Positions 48,253 through 56,414 of a DNA stretch of 64,000 nt are shown in pieces; the stretch's first letter is position 1, and every line of letters starts with the position of its first letter. Source of the stretch: Streptomyces griseoincarnatus (GTDB lineage Bacteria; Actinomycetota; Actinomycetes; Streptomycetales; Streptomycetaceae); assembly GCA_014649575.1 (NCBI GenBank), contig BMTH01000016.1:1-64000 (forward strand), in the 5' to 3' direction. Position numbers and translations under genes: made by a program. The notes below the pieces were generated by a model. The model was not told the DNA's origin and ran no database searches. It saw only the letters and a program-made list of their open reading frames with translations.

Positions 48253-49773
48253 TCAGCCGCGGAACCACCGAACCGGTGCCGGCGCCAGGTTCTGGTAGAC
48301 GTGCTTGGTCTCGCGGTACTCCGCGAGCCCCGCCGGTCCGAGTTCGCGCCCGGTGCCGCTCTTGCCGAAGCCGCCCCACTCGGCCTGCGGGAGGTAGGGG
48401 TGGAAGTCGTTGATCCACACGGTGCCGTGGCGCAGCCGTCCGGCCACCCGGCGGGCGCGGCCCGGATCGGCCGTCCACACACCGCCGGCCAGGCCGTACT
48501 CGGTGTCGTTGGCGAGGGCGACGGCCTCGTCCTCGGTGCGGAACGTCTCGACGGTGAGGACCGGTCCGAAGACCTCCTCGCGCACGACGCGCATCTCGCG
48601 GTGGCAGCGGTCGAGGACGGTCGGCTCGTAGAAGTAGCCGGACGCGGGGCGTTCGGGCGCCGGCTCGGGCCGCTTGCCGCCGCAGCGCAGCACCGCGCCC
48701 TCCTTGAGGGCGGAGTCGACGTACGACTCGACCTTCTCGCGCTGCTGCGCGGAGACGAGCGGGCCGCATTCGACGCCGTCCTCGGTGCCCCGGCCGAGCC
48801 GGATCTTCTCGGCGCGGCGGGCGAGTTCGGCGACGAAACGATCCCGCACGGACTCCTCGACGATGAGGCGCGCACCGGCCGAGCAGACCTGGCCGCTGTG
48901 GATGAAGGCCGCGTTGAGGGCCTGGTCGACGGCGGTGTCGAAGCCCTCCTCGGTGGCGCAGGCGTCGGCGAACACGACGTTGGGGTTCTTGCCGCCGAGT
49001 TCGAGGGCGACCTTCTTCACGGTCGGCGCGGCCGCCTGGGCGACCTTGGTGCCGCTGACCAGACCGCCGGTGAAGGAGACCAGGTCCACGTCGGGGTGCT
49101 CGGCCATCCGTGCGCCGACGGTGTGACCGGGGCCGGTGACGATGTTGGCGACGCCGGCGGGCAGACCCGCCTCGGTGAGCAGGCCGATCAGGGCGACGGT
49201 CGTCATCGGGGTGATCTCGCTGGGTTTGACCACGAAGGTGTTGCCCGCGGCGAGCGCCGGGGCGATCTTCCAACTGGCTTGCAGCAGAGGGTAGTTCCAG
49301 GGGGTGATCAGGGCGCAGACGCCGACCGGCTCGTGCACGACCACGCTGTGGATGTCGGGCGAGCCCGCGTCCACGACCCGGCCGGGCGCCTCGGCGGCGA
49401 CCAGGTCGGCGAAGTAACGGAAGGCGTCGGCCACGCAGTCGATGTCGACGCGGCCCTCCTCGACGGTCTTGCCCGCGTCCTGGGCCTCCAGCAGGCCCAG
49501 TTCCTCGCGGTCCCGGACCAGGAGGTCGGCGACACGGCGCAGCAGCGCGGCCCGCTCGGTGACGGGGGTGCGCGGCCAGGGCCCCTCGTCGAAGGCGCGG
49601 CGCGCCGCCGCCACGGCGAGGTCGGTGTCCTTCTCGTCGCCCTCCGCGACGACGGCGAACGCCCGGGCGTCCGCCGGGTCGAGGATCTCCCGGGTGGCCC
49701 CGGAGACGGCGGCCCGCCACTCGCCCCCCGCGTAGATGGTGTCGCGCGCCCGCAATGCTGTGCTGTCCGCCAT
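48253..49773 (-). CDS. betB: Betaine-aldehyde dehydrogenase-type aldehyde dehydrogenase
   Basis: 506 residues. ALDH superfamily: ITPWNYPLLQASWKIAPALA, VVKPSEITP, catalytic Glu in LELGGKNPNVVF and catalytic Cys in HSGQVCSAGARL. It oxidises betaine aldehyde to glycine betaine with NAD(P)+. First gene of the five-gene bet/pro operon. ATG with GGAAGG about 11 bases upstream. The 43-bp repeat array lies in its upstream region. Confidence 0.92.
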   Translation of the reverse strand: MADSTALRARDTIYAGGEWRAAVSGATREILDPADARAFAVVAEGDEKDTDLAVAAARRAFDEGPWPRTPVTERAALLRRVADLLVRDREELGLLEAQDAGKTVEEGRVDIDCVADAFRYFADLVAAEAPGRVVDAGSPDIHSVVVHEPVGVCALITPWNYPLLQASWKIAPALAAGNTFVVKPSEITPMTTVALIGLLTEAGLPAGVANIVTGPGHTVGARMAEHPDVDLVSFTGGLVSGTKVAQAAAPTVKKVALELGGKNPNVVFADACATEEGFDTAVDQALNAAFIHSGQVCSAGARLIVEESVRDRFVAELARRAEKIRLGRGTEDGVECGPLVSAQQREKVESYVDSALKEGAVLRCGGKRPEPAPERPASGYFYEPTVLDRCHREMRVVREEVFGPVLTVETFRTEDEAVALANDTEYGLAGGVWTADPGRARRVAGRLRHGTVWINDFHPYLPQAEWGGFGKSGTGRELGPAGLAEYRETKHVYQNLAPAPVRWFRG

Positions 49774-50009
49774 GATCGGTACTGCCTTCCGTTCTTTTCC
49801 GCGCCCGTGAGTCACATGCCTGTTACCCGCGAGACCGGGTGCGCCTGCCCTGCCGGGCGCCATACATGCGAAATCCCCGCGCGAAGTGCGCTTCGTCACG
49901 CGGCCCTCTGAGGGGGCCCGCGCCCCCGACCCCGGCCGACCCGGACGACCGGGTCGGGACGCGATCCCGCCAACTGCGGCCAAAACCACGGCGAGGGCGG
50001 CACCCGGTC

Positions 50010-50310
50010 CGCCACCCGCGGGCACTCGCAGGGACGCAGCGGCATTTTGTCCGCCCCCCGCAGGCAATCGCCCGGACGAAACGGCACCCTGCCCCGCCAC
50101 CCGCAGGCAATCGCAGAGACGCAGCGGCACCCTGCCCCGCCACCCGCAGGCAATCGCAGAGACGCAGCGGCACCCTGCCCCGCCACCCGCAGGCAATCGC
50201 AGAGACGCAGCGGCACCCTGCCCCGCCACCCGCAGGCATTGCCCGGACGAAACGGCACCCTGCCCGCCACCCGCAGGCACTCGCCGGGGCCGGGGCGGCA
50301 TGCGATCACG
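50010..50310. repeat. 43-bp tandem repeat array, about seven copies
   Basis: Anchors cgc(a/g)ggca occur at 50018, 50060, 50102, 50145, 50188, 50231 and 50272 (spacing 41-43). Units read cgcaggcaatcgcagagacg followed by cagcggcaccctgccccgcc, with a second variant containing cggacgaaacgg. Central copies are identical. The opposite strand has runs of G (gggtggcggggcaggg). No unique spacers, so not a CRISPR. Confidence 0.9.
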
Positions 50311-50516
50311 CCAAGCGCCGGCAGCCACGTGGCCGGGGGGGGCATCCATTCCGCCCCCCGCGGGCGATTCCCCCCCAGTGACTTGAGGGCGTGGGGGCGT
50401 CCCCGTAGCAACAGTGGTGGGCACGCCGGCGCCCCCTTCCGCCACCCGCGGGCATGCGTGCCTCCCCCAGTGCCTTGAGGGCCTGGGAGGCACTCCCAGG
50501 GCGATGGGGGTACCTC

Positions 50517-50591
50517 CCGCTCGAGCGCAGCCAAGAGTGGGCGAGGGCGGGCGCGGCGGCACCACGTCGGCGCCGAGCTGCGCGAACACCC
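50517..50591. repeat. Dispersed repeat, copy 2 (first copy at 3882-3960)
   Basis: cccgctcgagcgcagccaag leads into agagtgggcgagggcgggcg and ends gcgcgaacacccc, matching the copy near 3.9 kb apart from substitutions and small gaps. Confidence 0.7.
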
Positions 50592-50640
50592 CCCGGCCCT
50601 CACCGACGCCGGTGCCTGTCGCGGCCGACAGAACGTCAGT

Positions 50641-51591
50641 TCACGGCGAGCCACACACCGCGGACGGCGGACAGAAGCGCTTCACCGCCGTCAGCGCGAG
50701 CTCCAGCTCCGGATCGATCCCGTCCGTAGGCGCCCCGTACGCCGCGATCGCGTACACCTTCCCGTCGTGCGGCGACCGGAAGCGCACGTCCTGCACGTGC
50801 CAACTCCCCACGTCGGGCTCGCCCCGCAGCGAGTCGGCAAGGTACGCGAGACGCATCCCGTCCACGCCCTCCTCGTCGAGCCGCACCATCTCGACCCGCT
50901 GGAAGCCGTCCGGCTTCGGCGTGTCCTCCGACAGGTACAGCTCGAAGGACTCCTCCGGCGTGGACTCGGCGATCTCGTACACCTGAAGCCGCCGGAACCC
51001 GTCCGGACTCCGGTAGTTCACGACGTCGAAGCCGTGCTGCGAAGGCACCGTCTCCCGCTCCCACCCCGTGGGCCGGGCGATGGTGAACCCCTCGGCATCC
51101 TGGTGCAGCTCGAACCCCTCGGGCAGCGGCGACGCCTCGCCCCCGGGCGACTCCGACGACTCGGACGACTCGGACGGCTCGAAGGACTCCGTGGGCACCG
51201 CATCCGACTCCCCCACCGGCGACGGCGACACCTGCGCGGTGCTCGTATCCGTACCCCCCGCCCGGTCGTCCGCGCCGCCGCCCTCCCCGTCGTCCCCCAC
51301 GACCAGGCTCAGCACGAGCGCCACCGCGACCCCCACCGCCGCGGCCCCGCCCAGCACACCCCACACCATCCGCCGACGCCCGGCGTCGGGCACTCCCGGC
51401 TTCGGCGGCTCCGGGACGGACCACCCCCCGCCGACCGGGGCGTCGGGATCGGTCACCCCGCCCGGGGCGGCCGGGGGCACGACCGGCTGGAAGGACGGCG
51501 GAGGAGGCGGCGGCGGAGTCACCGGGGCGGCCTCGCCGCCGCCCTCCCAGCGCTGGGTGTCCTCGTTCCAGTACCGCTGTCCGCCGTTCAT
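50641..51591 (-). CDS. Single-pass membrane protein with extracytoplasmic domain
   Basis: 316 residues. The N-terminus MNGGQRYWNEDTQRWE is followed by a Pro-rich cytoplasmic stretch, one membrane helix (MVWGVLGGAAAVGVAVALVL), a Ser/Glu-rich linker (ESFEPSESSESSESPGG) and a folded extracytoplasmic domain (FELHQDAEGFTIARPTGWER, VQDVRFRSPHDGKVYAIAAY). The domain resembles the small beta-rich domains seen outside the membrane on streptomycete kinases and lipoproteins. Last gene of a three-gene operon; its ribosome site GAGAGGGG lies at the end of the preceding gene. Confidence 0.75.
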   Translation of the reverse strand: MNGGQRYWNEDTQRWEGGGEAAPVTPPPPPPPSFQPVVPPAAPGGVTDPDAPVGGGWSVPEPPKPGVPDAGRRRMVWGVLGGAAAVGVAVALVLSLVVGDDGEGGGADDRAGGTDTSTAQVSPSPVGESDAVPTESFEPSESSESSESPGGEASPLPEGFELHQDAEGFTIARPTGWERETVPSQHGFDVVNYRSPDGFRRLQVYEIAESTPEESFELYLSEDTPKPDGFQRVEMVRLDEEGVDGMRLAYLADSLRGEPDVGSWHVQDVRFRSPHDGKVYAIAAYGAPTDGIDPELELALTAVKRFCPPSAVCGSP

Positions 51592-51601
51592 GGCGCCCCT
51601 C

Positions 51602-51955
51602 TCACATCCCCAGCAGCGCGGCGACGGCCCCGGCCGACGAGAACAGGGTCAGGACGCTCTGGGCGTCCGTGAGTGCCTCGCGCAGCCGCTGTATGCGGCC
51701 CTCGCCCGCGGCCCCGGTGCGGGTGATCTCCTCCTCGGTGTCGGCGAGGGTGGAGTCCAGCCGCGCGACCTGCTCGTTCTCCCTCAGCCGGGCGAGGTCC
51801 TCGCGCAGTTCCCGCACGGCGGCCAGCAACTGCTCGGCGGTCTCGTCGCGCGCCGGGGCCGTGGTGTTGTGCGTCTCGGCGCGGGCGTTGGCGCCGAACG
51901 CGAAGGAGGAGTTGTCGGCGCGGCCGATGCTGACGTTCGGGTCGTCGGTTGCCAT
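51602..51955 (-). CDS. Small coiled-coil protein starting with IGRADNSSFAFG motif
   Basis: 117 residues. Residues 8-28 contain VSIGRADNSSFAFGANARAE, almost the same as the C-terminus of the protein encoded just upstream. A coiled-coil stretch follows (AEQLLAAVRELREDLARLRE to about residue 90). The C-terminus is a hydrophobic Ala/Leu segment (VLTLFSSAGAVAALLGM) that could insert in or lie on the membrane. No family is known to me. ATG starts two bases after the upstream stop. Confidence 0.78.
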   Translation of the reverse strand: MATDDPNVSIGRADNSSFAFGANARAETHNTTAPARDETAEQLLAAVRELREDLARLRENEQVARLDSTLADTEEEITRTGAAGEGRIQRLREALTDAQSVLTLFSSAGAVAALLGM

Positions 51956-51957
51956 CG

Positions 51958-53643
51958 TCAGTCGGATCCCTTCTGCGGCTCGGGGCCGCCGGTCGTGGTC
52001 TGGGCGCGCGCGTGGTCACCGAAGGCGAACGACGAGTTGTCGGCGCGCCCGATGTGCACCGCGCCGCTGCTGATGTTGACGATCTTCTGCACGAACTCGC
52101 CGGTCTCGTAGCCGGCTTCGCCCAGCGCCAGCCGCACCCCGCGGCTGATGCGGTCCTGCACGCTGCGCAGGTACCGGGCGACGTCCATGTCCTGGAACGT
52201 GGACCCGGCGGGCGCCTCGGCCAGCTCCCGCACGGACAGGGCGGGCCCGTCGGGCAGCGCGTGGGCGTGGCCGCCGGTCAGCAGCCGCCACGCGAAGCGC
52301 AGGCCCCGGCCGAGTGTGATCAGCGCTTCACCGGCGGAGCGAGGCACCAGGACGGCGGCGCCGGCGATCCTGCCCGTCCGGTCGTCACGGAAATCCTGGT
52401 AGGCACGGTCGGCGTCCTTGAAGTCCGCGCGGACCGGCAGCAGCACGTGCGGCGCGATCTCCAGCATCAGCATCCGGCCCTGGGTGTGGACGCGAACGAA
52501 GACGGTGACGACCAGCTCCTCCTCCCAGCCGGCGACGCGGACGCGCAGGAAGTGCCTCCGCTTCTCGCCGCCCTCCTCGACGGCCCGCGTCCGGTGCTGC
52601 TCGAAGTCGTCCGGCGCGTACGGCGCCTCGTCCCGGCGCAGCAGCCCTTCGACGGGCAGGAACACGCACTCGTCGACCTCCAGCCGCCGCAGCCGGTCCC
52701 GTACGCCGGGGCCCGCGTGCTCGGCCGGGATCCTCAGCTGCTCGATGAGGGGCCGGACCCGGTCGAGGATGGCCCGGTTGCTCAGCGGCTGCTGGTCCGC
52801 GTCCTCGTCGGGCCGCAGTTCGACGGCGAGCACCCAGGTGTCGTGCGGCGCGCCCGCCCCGCAGAAGGGGCGCGCCTCGTGGTACATGACGAGCGGCGTG
52901 TGCTGCTCCAGCCGGATGCGCTGGATCAGTCTCCGCAGGCGGTGCCCTCCGGACTGCTCGGCGCGGTCGCCGGCGGCGTCGGGGAAGCGGTCCCTGGAGA
53001 GTTCCTCGGCGAGGACGCGGGCGAACTGGTCACGCCGTCCCGCCACGCACAGGCCGATCACCACGAGCACGCCGATCCCGAACCACGCCTGCCAGGGTTC
53101 GGCGCTTCCCGCGAGGCCGTCGCTGATCGCGCTCAGCGGGTTGTCACCGCCGGATTCGTAGGAGGACTCGTACCCGGAGCCGCCGTCCGCCCCGCCGAAA
53201 GCGGCGGCGCCGAGGCTGTACAGGAGGAACGCGGTGATGACGCGGCCGCTCCAGCGGACCAGAGGCGCGGCGGCCCGGGGCGCCAGGGGCGCGAAGGCGA
53301 GCAGCAGACTGGGGATCAGGAAGTAGGCGAGCAGGCCGCCGCTGACCAACGCGCCGACGATCCACAGGCCGACGACGGCGGCCGCCCACAGCATCTCCAG
53401 CCGCCGGGCGCGCAGCGCGTGCGCGAGGACGCGGGCCGCGTCGAAGCCCAGCGAGGGCGCGACGACCCGCTGTTCGTGCAGGTAGAGCTCCTCGACGACC
53501 CGGTCGCGGTAGCCGGCGTCCAGGTAGGTCCCCGCACACAGCAGCCGGGACGCCTCACTGGCGTACGGGGGCACGGGCGGCGGGCCGTCCGGCGTCCCGC
53601 CCGGGTGCTGTGGCTGCTGCTGGGGCACGAAGGCAGTGCTCAC
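51958..53643 (-). CDS. Large membrane protein ending in IGRADNSSFAFG motif
   Basis: 561 residues. Pro/Gln-rich start; a soluble segment YASEASRLLCAGTYLDAGYR with DRVVEELYLHEQ; four membrane helices between about residues 85 and 235; then a cytoplasmic domain of about 300 residues with HTPLVMYHEARPFCGAGAPH and VDECVFLPVEGLLRR. Near the C-terminus, residues 531-549 are IGRADNSSFAFGDHARAQT, repeated almost identically at the start of the next protein. No catalytic motif was recognised. GTG with GGGGGA upstream. First gene of the operon; a palindrome TCACCACCACGTGGAGTGA lies 28 bases before it. Confidence 0.8.
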   Translation of the reverse strand: MSTAFVPQQQPQHPGGTPDGPPPVPPYASEASRLLCAGTYLDAGYRDRVVEELYLHEQRVVAPSLGFDAARVLAHALRARRLEMLWAAAVVGLWIVGALVSGGLLAYFLIPSLLLAFAPLAPRAAAPLVRWSGRVITAFLLYSLGAAAFGGADGGSGYESSYESGGDNPLSAISDGLAGSAEPWQAWFGIGVLVVIGLCVAGRRDQFARVLAEELSRDRFPDAAGDRAEQSGGHRLRRLIQRIRLEQHTPLVMYHEARPFCGAGAPHDTWVLAVELRPDEDADQQPLSNRAILDRVRPLIEQLRIPAEHAGPGVRDRLRRLEVDECVFLPVEGLLRRDEAPYAPDDFEQHRTRAVEEGGEKRRHFLRVRVAGWEEELVVTVFVRVHTQGRMLMLEIAPHVLLPVRADFKDADRAYQDFRDDRTGRIAGAAVLVPRSAGEALITLGRGLRFAWRLLTGGHAHALPDGPALSVRELAEAPAGSTFQDMDVARYLRSVQDRISRGVRLALGEAGYETGEFVQKIVNISSGAVHIGRADNSSFAFGDHARAQTTTGGPEPQKGSD

Positions 53644-53670
53644 GCGGATCCCCCGATACGCGAATCGACG

Positions 53671-53689
53671 TCACCACCACGTGGAGTGA
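53671..53689. promoter_or_regulatory. CACGTG-centred inverted repeat upstream of the three-gene operon
   Basis: TCAC..CCACGTGG..GTGA, with an 8-bp perfect core, in the promoter position of the 561-residue membrane protein gene. Candidate operator. Confidence 0.4.
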
Positions 53690-53766
53690 CGGGGCATCAG
53701 CATAGGGGAAGGGCGGGCGGACGCGAACCGGATTGACCACAGGGGCCGACGAGACCGTGCGAAGCA

Positions 53767-53803
53767 CGGGGCCCCGTACCGGACGAACCGGTACGGGGCC
53801 CCG
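53767..53803 (-). terminator. Terminator of mdh
   Basis: A perfect 16-bp stem (CGGGGCCCCGTACCGG with its complement) and five-base loop, starting 21 bases beyond the mdh stop. Confidence 0.88.
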
Positions 53804-53824
53804 CGAAGGCCGTGGTGGCCGGGC

Positions 53825-54814
53825 TCAGATGAGGCCGAGGCCGCGGACCGCGTCGCGCTCCTCCGCCAGCTCGGCGACGGAGGCGTCGATGCGGGTGCGG
53901 GAGAACTCGTTGATCTCCAGGCCCTGGACGATCTCGTACGTGCCGTCCTTGCAGGTGACGGGGAAGGAGGAGATGAGGCCCTCCGGGACGCCGTAGGAGC
54001 CGTCCGACGGAATGCCCATGGAGACCCAGTCGCCGTCGGCGGTGCCGTTGACCCACGAGTAGACGTGGTCGATGGCGGCGTTGGCGGCCGAGGCGGCGGA
54101 GGAGGCCCCACGGGCCTCGATGATCGCCGCACCGCGCTTGGCGACGGTCGGGATGAAGTCGTCGGCCAGCCACTTCTCGTCGCTGACGACCTCGGCGGCG
54201 TTCTTGCCGGCGATCGTGGCGTGGAAGATGTCCGGGTACTGGGTGGCGGAGTGGTTGCCCCAGATCGTCAGGCGCTTGATGTCGGCGACCGTGGAGCCCG
54301 TCTTCTTCGCGAGCTGGGTGAGCGCGCGGTTGTGGTCCAGGCGGGTCATCGCGGTGAAGCGCTCGGCCGGTACGTCCGGGGCGGCGGCCTGGGCGATCAG
54401 GGCGTTGGTGTTGGCCGGGTTGCCGACCACGAGGACCTTGATGTCGTCCGCGGCGTGGTCGTTGATGGCCTTGCCCTGCGGCTTGAAGATGCCGCCGTTG
54501 GCCTCCAGGAGGTCGCCGCGCTCCATGCCCTTGGTGCGGGGGCGGGCGCCGACGAGGAGGGCGACGTTGGAGCCGTCGAAGGCGACGTTCGGGTCGTCGG
54601 TGATCTCGATGCCCTGCAGAAGCGGGAACGCGCAGTCGTCCAGCTCCATGGCCGTGCCCTCGGCGGCCTTCAGCGCGGGCGTGATCTCCAGGAGGCGCAG
54701 CTTGACCGGCACGTCCGCGCCGAGCAGCTGGCCGGAGGCGATGCGGAAGAGCAGGGCGTAACCGATCTGGCCGGCCGCGCCGGTGACGGTGACGTTCACG
54801 GGAGTGCGGGTCAT
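53825..54814 (-). CDS. mdh: Malate dehydrogenase
   Basis: 329 residues, of the NAD-dependent bacterial/cytosolic type. Cofactor motif VTVTGAAGQIGYALLFRIAS, NPANTN, the Arg motif GARPRTKGMERGDL, and catalytic His in WGNHSATQYPD. Interconverts malate and oxaloacetate in the TCA cycle. ATG has GGAG six bases upstream. A palindrome overlapping a TTGACG -35 lies about 120 bases upstream. Confidence 0.97.
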   Translation of the reverse strand: MTRTPVNVTVTGAAGQIGYALLFRIASGQLLGADVPVKLRLLEITPALKAAEGTAMELDDCAFPLLQGIEITDDPNVAFDGSNVALLVGARPRTKGMERGDLLEANGGIFKPQGKAINDHAADDIKVLVVGNPANTNALIAQAAAPDVPAERFTAMTRLDHNRALTQLAKKTGSTVADIKRLTIWGNHSATQYPDIFHATIAGKNAAEVVSDEKWLADDFIPTVAKRGAAIIEARGASSAASAANAAIDHVYSWVNGTADGDWVSMGIPSDGSYGVPEGLISSFPVTCKDGTYEIVQGLEINEFSRTRIDASVAELAEERDAVRGLGLI

Positions 54815-54903
54815 GGCGTTCTCCGTATGACAGCTGGCGGTGGGGCGGTCCCTGCCCCCTGGTGCGGGATCCCCGCTCCGGCTCGTGACCGGTGGCCGCC
54901 ACG

Positions 54904-54949
54904 ATGATCGATCACCGGTTCGAATGATCGATCTCTTGGCGTCAAGAGA
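54904..54949 (-). promoter_or_regulatory. mdh promoter with palindrome (possible TamR site) and direct repeats
   Basis: TCTCTTG-GCGT-CAAGAGA (54932-54949) is a 7-bp inverted repeat that on the coding strand includes TTGACG, a good -35. ATGATCGATC occurs twice, at 54904 and 54924, 20 bp apart. The MarR regulator TamR is reported to bind mdh, aconitase and isocitrate dehydrogenase promoters in S. coelicolor; assigning this palindrome to it is inference. Confidence 0.5.
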
Positions 54950-55286
54950 GATCCAGCGGTCAGGCTATCGCGCATCCGTCGGCGCGCACGGCCGGGCTCC
55001 CTGTGGCCCGTCCCACAGAGTGACCGCGTACGCACGCGGGTAGCCGAGGGCGACGGACAGCTGGGGAGACGGGCAATGAGGGGCGGCCGCTCCGTCCGGG
55101 AGAGGTGAGGGCGGGGCGGCCGCCGTCCGGGACCGACCGTGCCGGTATCCCGTGGGGGTACTACTCGCGTGCCCGCCCCACGCGGCCGCATTCACGCCAC
55201 CACGCTTCCCTCACATGTCACGACCCGTACGGCCTACACGGGCGAGGGAACCGGCCACCCGGTCCCGACGCCCCGGTGGTCCGGGA
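54950..55286. other. Intergenic region upstream of mdh
   Basis: About 340 bases between the DUF2690 gene's terminator and the mdh promoter. Short open frames here lack ribosome sites and coding bias. I see no feature. Confidence 0.5.
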
Positions 55287-55313
55287 TCCGGCCGCCCCGC
55301 GGGAGCGGCCGGA
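55287..55313 (-). terminator. Terminator of the XRE-DUF2690 gene
   Basis: TCCGGCCGC / GCGGCCGGA stem (9 bp) around CCCGCGGGA, four bases beyond the stop codon. Confidence 0.7.
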
Positions 55314-55316
55314 CCG

Positions 55317-56414
55317 TCAGTCCGTGCAGCCCTTCTCGCCCGTCGCGGCCAGCACCGCGCAGGCCTTCGCCTCGGTCGCGGAGGCGACCGGCACCATCAT
55401 CGTGTAGGCGACCGTGTCGCCCGGGGCGTCGACCGAGTCGGTCTCCTGGGACGCGCCCGAGCTGATCTCGACGGTGTCCCCCTGCGTGGCCTGCGTGACG
55501 CGTCCCCACGCGGCGGCGCAGACCTCGCTGTAGCGGACCTCGACGGTGGCGGCGCCGACGACCACGGAGCCGGCCGTGGTGACCAGGTCGCCGCTGCACC
55601 CCATCACCTCGGCGTCCTTGCCCGCGCAGCTCTTGCCGCTGCACTTCACGCCGGGAGGCAGCTGCGCCTCCTTGGTGACGGTGGGCGACGGGGAGGGCCT
55701 GGCCTCCTTCTTGTCGCCCTGGGTCTCGGTGACGTACAGCCCGGCGGCGACCACCACCAGCGCGCCGAGCGCGCCGACGAGGAACATCGCCGTGCGCCGC
55801 TTGCCCGCGGGACGGCCGGAACCGCCGCCCGGACCCGACGGCTCCACGGGCGGCGGGCCGTACCCGCCCGCCGCGGGGGCCCCGGGACCGTACGCCCCCG
55901 GGTAACCGGCGTCCGGATGGGCGACCCCCCAGGAGTTGCCGCTGCCCGACGCGTCACGCACGTCGGTGGCGGTCGGCTGCGGCGGCACGCTCGGCGACAC
56001 CCCGGCCGGACCGGCGACCCCCGTACGGGGTCCGCCGCCGCGGGCGCGTCCGCCTCCGCCCGACGACGGCCCGGCCAGCTCGCTCAGCGCGGCGCGCGCC
56101 TGCGAGATCCGGATCGCCTCCATGGTCATGTCGTGCCGCATCTCCGAACGGCTCCAGGCGCGCTCGGCGAGCTCCCACATGGTGGTCAGGTGCACCGGGT
56201 TGGTCCCGGTGACCTCGGCCAGCGCCACGATCGCGCCCTTCGGCGCGAGCAGCCGGCCGTTCAGATAGCGCTCCCAGGACGTCTTGCTGTAGCCCGTGCG
56301 GTCGGCGACCGACGCGACGCTCAGCCCGCTGCGGTCCACCAGCCGCCTGAGCTGGCTGGTGAACTCCCTGATCTGCGGATCGAGCTCATCCGGCAAGGCC
56401 TTCCAACGAGGCAT
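55317..56414 (-). CDS. XRE helix-turn-helix membrane protein with DUF2690 domain
   Basis: 365 residues. Cytoplasmic N-terminus with an XRE-type helix-turn-helix (LSVASVADRTGYSKTSWERY, LNGRLLAPKGAIVALAEVTG), a Gly/Pro-rich linker, one membrane helix (RTAMFLVGALGALVVVAAGL) and an outside DUF2690 domain with paired Cys (GVKCSGKSCAGKDAEVMGC, SEVCAAAWGRVTQ). The layout suggests signal transfer from outside to DNA or a cytoskeletal partner; RodZ-like proteins have a similar arrangement. ATG with a purine-rich GAGGGGGAG upstream. Single gene with its own terminator. Confidence 0.88.
   Translation of the reverse strand: MPRWKALPDELDPQIREFTSQLRRLVDRSGLSVASVADRTGYSKTSWERYLNGRLLAPKGAIVALAEVTGTNPVHLTTMWELAERAWSRSEMRHDMTMEAIRISQARAALSELAGPSSGGGGRARGGGPRTGVAGPAGVSPSVPPQPTATDVRDASGSGNSWGVAHPDAGYPGAYGPGAPAAGGYGPPPVEPSGPGGGSGRPAGKRRTAMFLVGALGALVVVAAGLYVTETQGDKKEARPSPSPTVTKEAQLPPGVKCSGKSCAGKDAEVMGCSGDLVTTAGSVVVGAATVEVRYSEVCAAAWGRVTQATQGDTVEISSGASQETDSVDAPGDTVAYTMMVPVASATEAKACAVLAATGEKGCTD

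Larger units (their letters stand above)
49774..50640. other. 867-bp repeat-rich intergenic region upstream of betB
   Basis: No convincing gene. It contains the 43-bp repeat array, scattered further copies of ccgccacccgcgggca-type motifs to about 50455, and the second copy of the gctcgagcg dispersed element. The bet operon promoter should lie near 49780-49900, next to the array. Confidence 0.7.

Noticed and set aside
48141..48875. Extended frame upstream of the choline-oxidase-type gene
   Set aside because: It runs through the aldehyde dehydrogenase gene in another frame; the GxGxxG motif starts directly after the ATG at 48140.
50010..50310. CRISPR array
   Set aside because: Repeats of about 43 bp follow one another directly, without unique spacers, and there are no cas genes.
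54904..54940. tRNA-like GGTTCGAAT sequence
   Set aside because: No acceptor, anticodon or D-arm can be folded around it; it is part of the mdh promoter region.
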